A DNA stretch of 64,000 nucleotides from Devosia submarina (GTDB taxonomy: Bacteria > Pseudomonadota > Alphaproteobacteria > Rhizobiales > Devosiaceae): positions 1-64,000 of the forward strand of contig NZ_PYWB01000012.1 of NCBI RefSeq assembly GCF_003056345.1, given 5' to 3'. The notes below the pieces were generated by a model. That model saw only the letters and a list, made by a program, of their open reading frames with translations. It did no database searches and was not told the origin of the DNA. Made by a program: the position numbers and the translations under genes. Shown piece after piece: positions 26,051 through 34,904 of this stretch (within the stretch, counting starts at the first letter, position 1; each line of letters begins with the position of its first letter).

Positions 26051-27043
26051 ATGCGAGAGCTTTTGAATCGTGCGTCTCGTCCACTGGCGGACGCGGTGGC
26101 TGAAAGGCGGGTGCCGGGTGGGGTATTGGGGGTGGCTGATGCATCCGGGGAGCAGGCGATGCGGGCGTTTGGGCGGGCGCAGGTGCTGCCGGTTGAGCGA
26201 GGGATGGAGGAAGGGTCCTGGTTCGATCTTGCGTCGCTGACCAAGGTGATCTTTACGACGACGCGGATATTGCAGCTGGCGGGGGAGGGCGTTCTTGATC
26301 TCGATGCGCCGTTGCGGAGCGTGGTTCCGGACTTTGCGCAGCACTATCCGGAGAGCTGGTTGCAGCGCGTGACGTTCCGGCAATGCCTGGGGCACCAGAC
26401 CGGTTTTCCCGGCGTTTTCCCGCTTTATACCTATGGGCAAGATCCTGATTTATTGCGGCAATTCGTGCTGCATCGCCACTGGCGGGAAGGTCCTCCGGTT
26501 TATTCCGACATCAACTTCATTCTTCTTGGGATCGTGCTGGAGCGGCTGGAGGGGAAGGCCATTCGCGAGATGGATCCGGGCCCGGGCTTTGCCTGGGGGG
26601 CGAAGCCGGAGGAGGCGGCGGCGACGGAACGCTGCCCGTGGCGGGGGCGGGTGCTGGTTGGGGAGGTGCATGACGAGAATTGCGCGGCGCTGCAGGGTGC
26701 GGGGCATGCAGGGCTCTTTGGCACCGCATCGGCCGTGTTGAACTATGCCTTTGACGTCCTAAACGTTAGCACATTGTTACCCGCGACAGTGTCGCTTATG
26801 CGCGAAAAGCTAAGCGAGCGGCGCACCCATGGGTGGGAACGTCGCCATTCCGGATGGTCGGGCGGGGATGGGTGCTCGGAGGAGACGATCGGGCATACCG
26901 GTTTCACCGGAACCGGCTTGTGGATCGACTTTGCCCGGGGCCGGGCCTGGACGCTTTTAACCAATCGCGTTCATCCCACCAGGCATTTCGACAGCGGCAT
27001 TCTACCATTGCGGCGCGCGGTGGGGGATTTGGTGAGCCAATAG
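26051..27043 (+). CDS. serine hydrolase, beta-lactamase class C family
   Basis: A 330-residue penicillin-recognising hydrolase fold. Motif 1 is SLTK with Ser62 and Lys65, motif 2 is YSDIN (about 151), and the KTG-type motif 3 reads HTGFTG (about 289). No signal peptide is visible, so it would be cytoplasmic. It converges on murQ with 8 bp between stop codons. B. subtilis carries a beta-lactamase-like gene (ybbE) in its murQ-murR-murP operon, so a link to muropeptide turnover is likely. It is not expected to confer drug resistance on this evidence. Confidence 0.85.
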   Translation: MRELLNRASRPLADAVAERRVPGGVLGVADASGEQAMRAFGRAQVLPVERGMEEGSWFDLASLTKVIFTTTRILQLAGEGVLDLDAPLRSVVPDFAQHYPESWLQRVTFRQCLGHQTGFPGVFPLYTYGQDPDLLRQFVLHRHWREGPPVYSDINFILLGIVLERLEGKAIREMDPGPGFAWGAKPEEAAATERCPWRGRVLVGEVHDENCAALQGAGHAGLFGTASAVLNYAFDVLNVSTLLPATVSLMREKLSERRTHGWERRHSGWSGGDGCSEETIGHTGFTGTGLWIDFARGRAWTLLTNRVHPTRHFDSGILPLRRAVGDLVSQ

Positions 27044-27051
27044 GTTAATGG

Positions 27052-27981
27052 TCAGCCGGCCGCACCGGATTGCCCGGCGGCGCGGCGCAGGAAGCCATCG
27101 GCGTGCTGGAGGGCAGACTGGGCGTCGGCGGCGTCAAGACCGGTCAGCGCCATGAGGATCGCAAGCTTTACATTGTTGCGGGCGGCCGCGAGGTGGCGCT
27201 CAGCTTCGTCGGCCGAGCAGCCGGTCGCTTCAACAAGGATGCGGATGGCGCGGGCGGCGAGCTTTTCGTTGCTGACGGAAAGGTCGACCATGAGGTTTTC
27301 GTAGGTCTTGCCCATGCGGATCATGCTGGCGGTGGTCAGCATGTTGAGGACCAGTTTTTGGGCGGTGCCGGATTTAAGGCGCGTGGAGCCGGTGAGGGCT
27401 TCGGGGCCGACCAGGGGCGAGATGGCGATGCCCGCCAGCCGGGCAATGGTTGAGTCGGGGTTGCAGGACAGGGCGATCGTGGTGGCGCCGATGCCCTTGG
27501 CATAGTCGAGGGCGCCGATCACATAGGGGGTGCGGCCGCTGACTGCGATGCCGACGATGACATCCTTGGCTGATGCCTCGATGCGTTCCAGATCACGCCG
27601 GCCTTGGTCGGGATCGTCTTCGGCTCCTTCGATGGGATTGCGCAGGGCCGAGTCGCCGCCTGCGATGATGCCGACGACCATGGTGTTGGGCACGCCAAAG
27701 GTGGGCGGGCATTCCGAGGCGTCGAGGACGCCCAGGCGACCGCTGGTGCCGGCGCCCATATAGATCAGGCGCCCGCCCTCGCGAAAGGCTTGGACAATGC
27801 GGTCAACGGCCCTTGCGATGGCCGGCAGTTCGGCCTTGACGGCGTCGGCTACGCGGGCATCCTCGGCATTCATGGCGGCCAGGATTTCCGGCGTTGTCAT
27901 CAGGTCGATCTGCATAGTCCGCGGGTTTCGGGCTTCCGATACCAGATTACCCAGTTCCGCGATCAGGGTCGTTTTTGCCAT
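27052..27981 (-). CDS. murQ: N-acetylmuramic acid 6-phosphate etherase
   Basis: A 309-residue SIS-domain etherase that splits MurNAc-6-P into GlcNAc-6-P and D-lactate. The hallmark [21 protein letters not shown] region spans about 77-96, with catalytic Glu90, and NPIEGAEDD carries Glu118, matching the two E. coli acid/base glutamates. A C-terminal UBA-like helical part contains [13 protein letters not shown]. It is divergent from the RpiR/MurR regulator at 28088. The 106-bp gap holds repeated ATTCC half-sites. Confidence 0.95.
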   Translation of the reverse strand: MAKTTLIAELGNLVSEARNPRTMQIDLMTTPEILAAMNAEDARVADAVKAELPAIARAVDRIVQAFREGGRLIYMGAGTSGRLGVLDASECPPTFGVPNTMVVGIIAGGDSALRNPIEGAEDDPDQGRRDLERIEASAKDVIVGIAVSGRTPYVIGALDYAKGIGATTIALSCNPDSTIARLAGIAISPLVGPEALTGSTRLKSGTAQKLVLNMLTTASMIRMGKTYENLMVDLSVSNEKLAARAIRILVEATGCSADEAERHLAAARNNVKLAILMALTGLDAADAQSALQHADGFLRRAAGQSGAAG

Positions 27982-28022
27982 CGTGCCTTCACCTTTATTC
28001 CCGCTAAATGCTAGGAGCGATT

Positions 28023-28061
28023 ATTCCAGCTGTCAACGAAACCTGGAATTATGTATTCCTG
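28023..28061. promoter_or_regulatory. MurR/RpiR operator in the murQ-murR interval
   Basis: A palindrome GGAAT-N5-ATTCC lies at 28045-28059. A further half-site ATTCCAG (28023-28029) forms a second inverted pair with CTGGAAT (28043-28049). The same GGAAT-N5-ATTCC pattern recurs at 28993-29007 before the transporter operon. Binding by the adjacent RpiR-type protein is inferred. Confidence 0.7.
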
Positions 28062-28087
28062 TTGGGGAAGGTGTTCGGGGGGAAGCC

Positions 28088-28939
28088 ATGTCGGTTCTGA
28101 AGGTTCTAGCGGCGCAACTCGATAGCCTTACCCAGGCTGACCGGCAAATTGCTGAATTCATTATCGATCACCCTGAAAAAATGCTGGCGCTGTCTTCGGC
28201 GGGCCTCGCGGAGGCAACGGGGCGCAGCCAATCCAGTGTGGTCAAGTTCAGCCAGAAACTGGGTTATTCCGGCTATCAGCAGCTCAAGCTGGCGGTGAAC
28301 AAGGCCAAGGCCATCGAGTGGCAGACGCCCGGCGGGGTGATCCACGGCACGATCGAAGCCAATGATAGCTATATGACGATTTTGCAGAAGCTGATCGGCA
28401 GTAAGCTTCTCTCCATGCGGGAAACCTCGGCGGCCAACACGGAAGCGACGATCGATCTGGCGCTTGGGGCACTGAGTGACGCACGGCGTATCCAACTGGC
28501 GGGGGTGGGGGCTTCCTCGCTCGTCGCCAAGGATTTTTCGTTCAAGCTGCTCAAGCTCGGGCGTGTGGTGCTGCTGGACAGCGATACGCATATCCAGCTG
28601 TCCAATGCTTCGGCGCTGAATGGCTCGGATGTGCTAGTGGCGCTGTCCCATTCGGGGCGCAGCATGGAGACCTTGCGCATCGCCGAACTGGCCAAGAAGC
28701 GCGGTGCCACGATCATCTCCATTACCGGATTGCAGCCCAATCCGCTGCTCGAGCTGGCCGATATCAGCCTCTTTACGGTGGGGGATGAGGACCGGGTGCG
28801 CTCCTCGGCGATTACCGCACGGGACGCCCAGCTGATGCTGACCGACATGCTGTTCATTCTGCTGCTGCGCCGCCAATCGGATGCCCATGATTATATCCAT
28901 AACAGCGAAACGGCGGTGAAGGTGCTCAAGGTCGTTTAG
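28088..28939 (+). CDS. RpiR/MurR family transcriptional regulator
   Basis: A 283-residue regulator with an N-terminal HTH_6 domain (about 1-77, including SSAGLAEATGRSQSSVVKFSQKLGYSGYQQLKLAV) and a C-terminal SIS sugar-phosphate domain (about 120-260, with LAGVGASSLVAKDFSFKL and VALSHSGRSMETL). I chose the ATG at 28088, after GGGGGGAAG; the frame stays open upstream into murQ antisense sequence. MurR of E. coli senses MurNAc-6-P. Here MurNAc-6-P or ManNAc-6-P is the likely effector, given the murQ and nanE neighbours. Confidence 0.9.
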   Translation: MSVLKVLAAQLDSLTQADRQIAEFIIDHPEKMLALSSAGLAEATGRSQSSVVKFSQKLGYSGYQQLKLAVNKAKAIEWQTPGGVIHGTIEANDSYMTILQKLIGSKLLSMRETSAANTEATIDLALGALSDARRIQLAGVGASSLVAKDFSFKLLKLGRVVLLDSDTHIQLSNASALNGSDVLVALSHSGRSMETLRIAELAKKRGATIISITGLQPNPLLELADISLFTVGDEDRVRSSAITARDAQLMLTDMLFILLLRRQSDAHDYIHNSETAVKVLKVV

Positions 28940-28973
28940 CGTGCGGCCAAGCGATTGACGTAATTTTCTATTC

Positions 28974-29008
28974 TTGACACTCTGGGTGTTCAGGAATTTA
29001 CTATTCCT
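28974..29008 (+). promoter_or_regulatory. promoter with overlapping GGAAT-N5-ATTCC operator
   Basis: TTGACA (28974-28979) is followed 18-19 bp later by TTACTA/TACTAT (28998-29004). The palindrome AGGAAT-N5-ATTCCT (28992-29008) covers this -10 region, so a bound RpiR-type repressor would block polymerase. Spacing and core bases match the site between murQ and murR. Confidence 0.72.
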
Positions 29009-29079
29009 CAAGCTGGTGTGCTGGAGAGGCTACCGGTGAGAGGGACCGTCGTAGGCGACGGAACAGTCGGAGACGCCAT

Positions 29080-30144
29080 TTGGCTCAACTTTCGCTGCGC
29101 GGCATCAAGAAGAGCTTCCGCAATGTCGACGTGCTCCACGGCATCGACCTGGAAATAGGCGACCGCGAATTCGTGGTGTTTGTTGGCCCTTCGGGTTGCG
29201 GAAAATCGACCTTGCTGCGGCTGATTGCTGGACTCGACCCGATGAGCGGGGGCGAGTTCCTGCTCAATGGCAAGCGCATGAACGACGTGCCGCCCTCGCG
29301 CCGGGGCATCGCCATGGTGTTCCAGTCCTATGCACTTTACCCGCATATGGATGTCTATGAGAACATGGCGTTCGGTGCGCGGCTGATGGGGCTCGACAAG
29401 GGCGAAGTGGAAGCGCGGATCGCGGAAGCGGCGCGCATGTTGCGGCTCGAGCCCTTGTTGCAGCGCAAGCCGCGCGAGCTTTCTGGCGGGCAAAGGCAGC
29501 GCGTTGCGATTGGCCGCGCGCTGGTGCGCAAGCCGCAGGTGTTTTTGCTGGATGAACCGCTTTCCAATCTGGACGCCGCGTTGCGGTCCGAGGTGCGGCT
29601 GGAAATTGCGCGCCTCCACCGCCAGATCGGCGGCACCATGATCTATGTCACTCACGACCAAGTCGAGGCGATGACGCTGGCCGACAAGATCGTGGTGATG
29701 AATGCGGGGCGGATCGAGCAGGTCGGCTCGCCGCGCGATCTTTATGAGACACCGGCCAACACTTTTGTTGCGACCTTTATCGGCTCGCCGCGCATGACGC
29801 TGGTGGATGTCCGATGCGAAGGCGAGCGGCTGGTGCTGCCCAATGGCGGCTCGGTGCATGTCGGCGCCTTGCCTGATGTGGGCGAGCTCAAGCTGGGCCT
29901 GCGGTCCGATGCGGTCAGGCTCAGCCGGACAGCGGGGGGCGATGGATTTGCCGGCCAGGTCGTCTACACCGAATATCTGGGCGACAATGCCTATGTTTAT
30001 GTCCGGCTGGCTGACGGAACGCTGGTCGCGGCGCGCACAGGCCCTGATGACCTTTTCGAGCCCGATCACATGGTGACCATTTCGGTGGAGCCAGGGTCGG
30101 TGCATCTGTTTTCCGCAGGGGATGGCCGACGATTGGTGCCATAG
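29080..30144 (+). CDS. sugar ABC transporter ATP-binding protein, UgpC/MalK type
   Basis: A 354-residue ATPase with Walker A GPSGCGKS (36-43), signature LSGGQ (134-138), Walker B VFLLDEP and [15 protein letters not shown], plus a C-terminal TOBE domain. The start is a TTG at 29080, supported by GGAG 7 nt upstream and by exact N-terminal alignment with the two sister ATPases in this window. It is first in the operon, unlike the other two sugar importers here where the ATPase is last. Confidence 0.9.
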   Translation: MAQLSLRGIKKSFRNVDVLHGIDLEIGDREFVVFVGPSGCGKSTLLRLIAGLDPMSGGEFLLNGKRMNDVPPSRRGIAMVFQSYALYPHMDVYENMAFGARLMGLDKGEVEARIAEAARMLRLEPLLQRKPRELSGGQRQRVAIGRALVRKPQVFLLDEPLSNLDAALRSEVRLEIARLHRQIGGTMIYVTHDQVEAMTLADKIVVMNAGRIEQVGSPRDLYETPANTFVATFIGSPRMTLVDVRCEGERLVLPNGGSVHVGALPDVGELKLGLRSDAVRLSRTAGGDGFAGQVVYTEYLGDNAYVYVRLADGTLVAARTGPDDLFEPDHMVTISVEPGSVHLFSAGDGRRLVP

Positions 30145-30188
30145 GCGCGGAGGGAAGTGCCTTGATATTCAATGGAGAGAGGGAACAC

Positions 30189-31430
30189 ATGAAAACCAAT
30201 ATTTTGCGCATCGGATCTGCCCTGGCAGCGATGCTTGTTGCGGCGCCCGCACTGGCGCAGGATCTGACGTTCTGGAGCTGGCGCCAGGAAGACCGCGCGG
30301 CCTATGAGCAGTTCATCGAGACGTTCGAGGCCGCAAACCCTGGCATTACGGTGAACTTCGAGACCTTTGAAGCCACCAATTACAACACCATTCTCTCAAC
30401 GGCCCTGGCCGGTGGTACCGGTCCCGACGTGATGATGGTGCGCGCCTATGGCGGGCTCGAGAATGTTGCGAGCGCCGGCTATCTCGAGCCGCTGAGCACA
30501 GAGACGATCCCGGCGCTGGCCGACTTCAGCGAAGCCTCGCTTGCGGCTGAAAGCATGCGCTCGGATGGCACGATCTATGCCGTGCCGTTCGCAAGCCAGA
30601 CGCAGCTGGTGATCTACAACAAGGCCTTGTTCGACCAGCATGGCATTAGCGAGCCGGAAAGCTGGGAAGAACTGGAAGCCGCCAGCCAGAAGCTGCTTGA
30701 TGCGGGCGTCATCCCCTTTGCCAATGGTACCGCAACGGCCTGGCAGAATGAAACCGTGACCTTTGGCCTGGGCTCCTCGCTCATGGGCAAGGACTTCTAT
30801 GACGAGCTGATGGCCGGCACTGCCGATTTCACCGATGAGCGTTTCACCGGCGCGCTGGCCGAGATCGCCGATCTTGCGGCCAAGTACTTCCCCGATGGCT
30901 TTATCGGCCTCGACTACCCCTCTGCCCAGCAATTGTTCGGCTCGGGTATGGCGGGCATGTTTGTGGGCGGCTCCTATGAAATCGCCACCTTCAAGAACAT
31001 GAACCCCGATATCGAAGTGGGTGTTTTCGCCGCTCCGGGCCAGACGGCCGAGGACGAAAAGCTCGTTGGCCTCTACTTTGACGGTGGTTACGCCGCCAAT
31101 GCGGCGGGCGCCAACAAGGAAGCAGCCCTGACCTTCCTCAACTACCTCGCCAGCCAGGAATTCGGCCAGGCGTTCGCCGACACGCTGAGCAATATTTCGA
31201 CTGTGCCGGGCGTTACCTTCCAGGACCCGCTGCTGGCCGAGGTGAACGAGCTCAACCAGTCTTCCATCCCCTATCTCATGCTGGCCCATTTCCGTTATGG
31301 CGAGCCATCGGGTTCGGTGCTGATCCAGGGTGAAATGCAGAAGCTGTTTGCCGGGGAAACGACGCCCGAGGCGATCGGTGAAGCGCTGACCACCGGCCTT
31401 GCTGCCTGGTACGAGCCCTTCCAGAACTAA
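30189..31430 (+). CDS. sugar ABC transporter substrate-binding protein, family 1
   Basis: A 413-residue periplasmic protein with a classic signal peptide ending ALAQ at about residue 22. Mature sequence starts DLTFWSWRQEDRAAYEQFIE. Family features include GTGPDVMMVRAYGGLENVA, YAVPFASQTQLVIYNKALFD and GMAGMFVGGSYEIA. GAGAGGGA precedes the ATG at 30189. Context with murQ, nanE and a BadF-type kinase suggests MurNAc, ManNAc or a related amino sugar as ligand. Confidence 0.88.
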   Translation: MKTNILRIGSALAAMLVAAPALAQDLTFWSWRQEDRAAYEQFIETFEAANPGITVNFETFEATNYNTILSTALAGGTGPDVMMVRAYGGLENVASAGYLEPLSTETIPALADFSEASLAAESMRSDGTIYAVPFASQTQLVIYNKALFDQHGISEPESWEELEAASQKLLDAGVIPFANGTATAWQNETVTFGLGSSLMGKDFYDELMAGTADFTDERFTGALAEIADLAAKYFPDGFIGLDYPSAQQLFGSGMAGMFVGGSYEIATFKNMNPDIEVGVFAAPGQTAEDEKLVGLYFDGGYAANAAGANKEAALTFLNYLASQEFGQAFADTLSNISTVPGVTFQDPLLAEVNELNQSSIPYLMLAHFRYGEPSGSVLIQGEMQKLFAGETTPEAIGEALTTGLAAWYEPFQN

Positions 31431-31437
31431 GAACTCC

Positions 31438-31467
31438 GGCGGTCCCTCCCATGCGCGAGGGGCCGCC
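31438..31467 (+). repeat. intercistronic stem-loop after the binding-protein gene
   Basis: Arms GGCGGTCCCT (31438-31447) and AGGGGCCGCC (31458-31467) form a 10-bp stem with one G-T pair, 7 nt after the stop. There is no T-run, so it is more likely a 3'-end stabiliser than a terminator. The sugar importer at 17.3-21.5 kb has a similar stem-loop in the same place. Confidence 0.6.
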
Positions 31468-31498
31468 ATCTTCCAGCGCCAGAGCGAAGCGAATTTTC

Positions 31499-32419
31499 AT
31501 GCCCCAACTTCGGATGACCGGCCGCGGCCTCTGGATCACCGTGCTGATTGTGCCGCCGCTGGCCTTTGTGGCGCTGTTTATCGTTTATCCAATCATTTCC
31601 GCCTTCGCCTATGCCTTTTTCGATTGGCAGGGATTGCGGCGCGGCGCGTTTGTGGGCCTCGAGAATTTCCACACCGTGCTGTTTGTGGAACCCTATCGCA
31701 GCTGGACGCTGAACGCCTTCAAGAACAACGTCCTGGTGTTCTTTGCGCTGATGGTGCTGCAGAACGGGCTGGGATTTGTTCTGGCCTATGCGCTGTGGCG
31801 CGAACTGCCGGGCGCGCGTTTTCATCGCATTGCGGTGTTCCTGCCGGTGGTGCTTTCGACCATCATTGTTGCCTATCTCTTCAAGCTGTTTTTGCACCCC
31901 CTGTTCGGTGTCGTGAACATCAGCCTGCGCGGGCTTGGGCTGGGCGAGCTGGCGCAGCCCTGGCTGGGGCAGAGCAATACGGCGCTGTGGTCGCTGATCG
32001 TGGCGCAGGCCTGGCACATGGTGGGTTTTCCCACGCTGGTGTTTCTCGCGGGCATGCAGCGAATCCCCAGCGAAATGCTGGATGCCGTGCGCATGGAAAC
32101 CCAGAGCGAATGGGTCAAGATCACCAAGATCGTCTGGCCGCTTGTGGCGCCCAGCGCCACCATTGTTTTTACCCTGCTGTTCGTGGGCGCGTTCAACTGG
32201 TTCGAGCTGCCCTATATCATGGCCGGGCTTGATGGCTCGCCCTTCGGGTCGACCGACGTGCTGGGGCTTTATTTCTATCGCACGGCCTTTGGCAATGTGT
32301 CCGCGGGCCAACAGAATTTCGGGCTGGGCAGCGCGCTGGCCGTCCTAATCTTTATCTTCATCGCGCTGGTTGCCACGGTGATCACGGTGCGGCTGCGGGC
32401 GCGGGAGATCCAGCTATGA
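31499..32419 (+). CDS. sugar ABC transporter permease, MalF/UgpA type
   Basis: A 306-residue permease with six membrane helices and an EAA loop MLDAVRMETQSEWVKITKIVWPLVAPS. I prefer the ATG at 31499, giving MPQLRMTGRGLW just before the first helix, to an ATG at 31451 whose N-terminus would be encoded by the stem-loop. It overlaps the next permease by 4 nt. Confidence 0.88.
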   Translation: MPQLRMTGRGLWITVLIVPPLAFVALFIVYPIISAFAYAFFDWQGLRRGAFVGLENFHTVLFVEPYRSWTLNAFKNNVLVFFALMVLQNGLGFVLAYALWRELPGARFHRIAVFLPVVLSTIIVAYLFKLFLHPLFGVVNISLRGLGLGELAQPWLGQSNTALWSLIVAQAWHMVGFPTLVFLAGMQRIPSEMLDAVRMETQSEWVKITKIVWPLVAPSATIVFTLLFVGAFNWFELPYIMAGLDGSPFGSTDVLGLYFYRTAFGNVSAGQQNFGLGSALAVLIFIFIALVATVITVRLRAREIQL

Positions 32420-33279
32420 GTGCGGGGGCGAGCACCTATGGCGATCGCCGCGGCATCCTGGGCGCGCTGGGGCGCGACGGGCTGCTGCAGGTCATCCTGG
32501 TGGCCAATACGGTTATCATGCTGGCGCCCATCGTGATCATGGTTTTTTCGGCGTTCAAAACGACGCCGCAGATCTTCCAATCGCCCTTCGGTATTCCTGA
32601 TTTCACTCAGGTGGCGAACTTTGCCAAGATCTGGAGCGAGACCAATTTCCTGCGCTATCTGCTGAATTCCTTTTTCGTCACCGGCACCTCCATGGTGCTG
32701 ATCCTGACGCTGGGAACCATGGCGGCCTATGCGATCGGGCGGTATCAGTTTACCGGCGCAAGCTTCATCCTGATGTTTTTCTTGGCCGGGCTGACGCTGC
32801 CGCTCAAGCTCGCCATCATTCCGCTGTTCATGCTGATGCGGGACCTTTCGATCCTCAACAACCAGCTCTCGCTGATTTTTGTTTATACGGCGATGGGCCT
32901 GCCCACGACCGTCTTCATCATGACGGGCTTCATCAGGACACTGCCCAGCGAGCTGGAGGATGCGGCGCGCATGGATGGGGCCAGCGAAGCGCGGATCATG
33001 TGGTCGATCATGCTGCCGCTGGTGAGGCCCGCCATGGTGATTGCCGGGATCCAGAATGTCGTGCCGATCTGGAACGACTTCTTTTTTCCGCTGGTTTTCA
33101 TCCAGAACGATAGCCTCAAGACCCTGCCGCAGGGCTTGACGACGTTTATGGGCGAATACACCACCGATTGGGGCGTGCTGTTTGCCGGGCTGACGCTGTC
33201 GGCGGCGCCGATTATCGTGATCTATATCCTGCTTTCCAAGCAGTTCATTGCCGGCATGACTTCGGGGGCGGTGAAATGA
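32416..33279 (+). CDS. sugar ABC transporter permease, MalG/UgpE type
   Basis: A 287-residue permease with six membrane helices, EAA loop ELEDAARMDGASEARIMWSIMLPLVRP and the MalG-group C-terminus FIAGMTSGAVK. Its ATG overlaps the upstream stop (ATGA) and its own stop overlaps the nanE start, so the transporter and enzymes are translationally coupled. Confidence 0.9.
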   Translation: MSAGASTYGDRRGILGALGRDGLLQVILVANTVIMLAPIVIMVFSAFKTTPQIFQSPFGIPDFTQVANFAKIWSETNFLRYLLNSFFVTGTSMVLILTLGTMAAYAIGRYQFTGASFILMFFLAGLTLPLKLAIIPLFMLMRDLSILNNQLSLIFVYTAMGLPTTVFIMTGFIRTLPSELEDAARMDGASEARIMWSIMLPLVRPAMVIAGIQNVVPIWNDFFFPLVFIQNDSLKTLPQGLTTFMGEYTTDWGVLFAGLTLSAAPIIVIYILLSKQFIAGMTSGAVK

Positions 33280-33941
33280 GGCTTGCGCATGGGCTGATCG
33301 TTTCGTGCCAGGCCAGGGCCGACAATCCCCTCCATGGGCCGCAGTTCATGGGGGCGATGGCGCTGGCGGCGCGGGATGGCGGGGCCGTGGCGATCCGGGC
33401 CAATGGGGCGGCTGATATTGCGGCGGTGAAGGCGGCGGGCCTGCCGGTGATCGGCATCAACAAAGTGTTTGCGGCGGATCGGCCGGTTTACATTACGCCA
33501 AGCTTTGAGGCAGCAGCCGAAGTGGTGGCGGCAGGGGCCGATGTGGTGGCCCTTGATTGCACCGATCGGCCACGGCATGGCGAGGCGCCCGCCGTTCTGG
33601 TGCGGCGCATTCGCGAGGAATTGGGGGCGGAGGTTTTCGCCGATATTTCAACGCTGGATGAGGGGCTGAAGGCGGCCGATTGGGGCGCCCATTACATCGC
33701 GACAACGCTGTCGGGGTACACGGCAGAAACCGAACCGCGGCCGGAATTTCCGGATTTGGCACTGCTGGAAGGCTTGGCCAAGCGGGTGTCCGTGCCTGTT
33801 GTGGCCGAGGGGCGGTTCAATTCGCCCGAACTCGTGCGGCAGGGCTTTGAGGCGGGGGCATTCGCCGTGGTGGTGGGGACGATGATCACCAATCCGCGCG
33901 AGATTACCCGCATGTTCATCAGGCAGGGCGTGCCGGTGTGA
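33276..33941 (+). CDS. nanE: N-acetylmannosamine-6-phosphate 2-epimerase (second copy)
   Basis: A 221-residue NanE with canonical motifs: GLIVSCQARADNPLHGP (7-23), GAVAIRA, PVIGINK with catalytic Lys63, YITPSFEAA, ATTLSGYT (142-149) and VAEGRFNSPE with Glu179, ending VVVGTMITNPREIT. The Lys context is GINKVFAA, where NanE usually has GIVKRD. It is embedded between the transporter permease and the BadF-type kinase with overlaps on both sides. That places a ManNAc-6-P to GlcNAc-6-P step in the MurQ cluster. Confidence 0.9.
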   Translation: MRLAHGLIVSCQARADNPLHGPQFMGAMALAARDGGAVAIRANGAADIAAVKAAGLPVIGINKVFAADRPVYITPSFEAAAEVVAAGADVVALDCTDRPRHGEAPAVLVRRIREELGAEVFADISTLDEGLKAADWGAHYIATTLSGYTAETEPRPEFPDLALLEGLAKRVSVPVVAEGRFNSPELVRQGFEAGAFAVVVGTMITNPREITRMFIRQGVPV

Positions 33942-34882
33942 GCAGAATGGTTCACCTCGGCATCGACATTGGCGGCACGGCGACCCGCTGGGTGGCGTGT
34001 GATGACGAGGGGGTCGAGATCGCCCGGGGACGGGGACCGGGGGCGACCGGGCATTTGTTTAATCCGGCCGAGCGGGTGCGGCTTGAAACGGCTTTGCGGG
34101 CGGTTGTCGCGGGGCTGGCGGATGGAGGGCTGGCGGCGCAATCGGTGACGGCCGGAATTACCGGCTTTGGTGCCGCGGTGCTTGGGGAGTTGCAGGGACT
34201 CTTGGTGCCGCTGTTTTCCGTCGATTCGGGGCGCCTTGTGGTCACCGATGATATCGTCATGGCCTATGCGGCGAATTTTGCGCCGGGTGAGGGGCATCTG
34301 GTGTCGGCGGGAACAGGGTCGATTGGTGTTTTCATTGGTGCCGGGGGCGAATTGGTTCGCGTCGGGGGCAGGGGAATTCTGATCGATGATGCGGGATCGG
34401 GCGGCTGGATCGCGTTGCGGGCGCTTGATCGGGTGTTTCGCACGCTGGACCGGCAAGGCTCGTTTGCGGGCTGCGAAAGGCTGGCGGATCAGCTGTTTGC
34501 GGCCATAGGCGGGGTCAGCTGGCACGATGTGCGGCAGTTTGTGTATTCAGCCGATCGTGGCCGGATCGGGACCCTGGCCGTTGCGGTGGCAAGGGCTGCG
34601 GCAGAGGGCGACGCGGTTGCGCAGGGGGTATTGGAGCGGGCCGGGGAGGAGTTGGCAGAGCTTGCGCTGGCGCTTGTTGCCAGGGCAGGAAAGCGGCCGG
34701 TGGGGTTGATTGGAGGGGCCTTGGGGCTGCATCCCCTGATCCTTGAGACGGTTCGGCGGCAATTGGCTGTGATCGATGTTCGTGTGCTTGATGCCGATGG
34801 CGCTCTGGCGGCCGCGAGGCTACAGACCGATCGGGATGATCGCTGGCGCGTTGTGCTGTCGCGGCAATCCTCGATCGGGTGA
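33938..34882 (+). CDS. BadF/BadG/BcrA-type sugar kinase, N-acetylglucosamine/MurNAc kinase-like
   Basis: A 314-residue member of the acetate/sugar-kinase/Hsp70 fold. It has the ATP-binding LGIDIGGTATRWV at the N-terminus, DDIVMAYAANF (about 103-113), phosphate-binding VSAGTGSIGVF and the NAGK-type RGILIDDAGSGGWIALRAL. Clostridium MurK, a kinase for MurNAc and GlcNAc, is of this family. The GTG at 33938 overlaps the nanE stop; an ATG 9 nt later is an alternative. It would phosphorylate the sugar imported by the adjacent ABC system, as no PTS is present. Confidence 0.82.
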   Translation: MSRMVHLGIDIGGTATRWVACDDEGVEIARGRGPGATGHLFNPAERVRLETALRAVVAGLADGGLAAQSVTAGITGFGAAVLGELQGLLVPLFSVDSGRLVVTDDIVMAYAANFAPGEGHLVSAGTGSIGVFIGAGGELVRVGGRGILIDDAGSGGWIALRALDRVFRTLDRQGSFAGCERLADQLFAAIGGVSWHDVRQFVYSADRGRIGTLAVAVARAAAEGDAVAQGVLERAGEELAELALALVARAGKRPVGLIGGALGLHPLILETVRRQLAVIDVRVLDADGALAAARLQTDRDDRWRVVLSRQSSIG

Positions 34883-34904
34883 TCGAGCGGAAAAGGACGG
34901 GTAT

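Noticed and set aside
26051-27043. Reading the serine hydrolase as an antibiotic-resistance beta-lactamase
   Set aside because: It has no export signal and sits with murQ; similar genes in mur operons are linked to cell-wall recycling.
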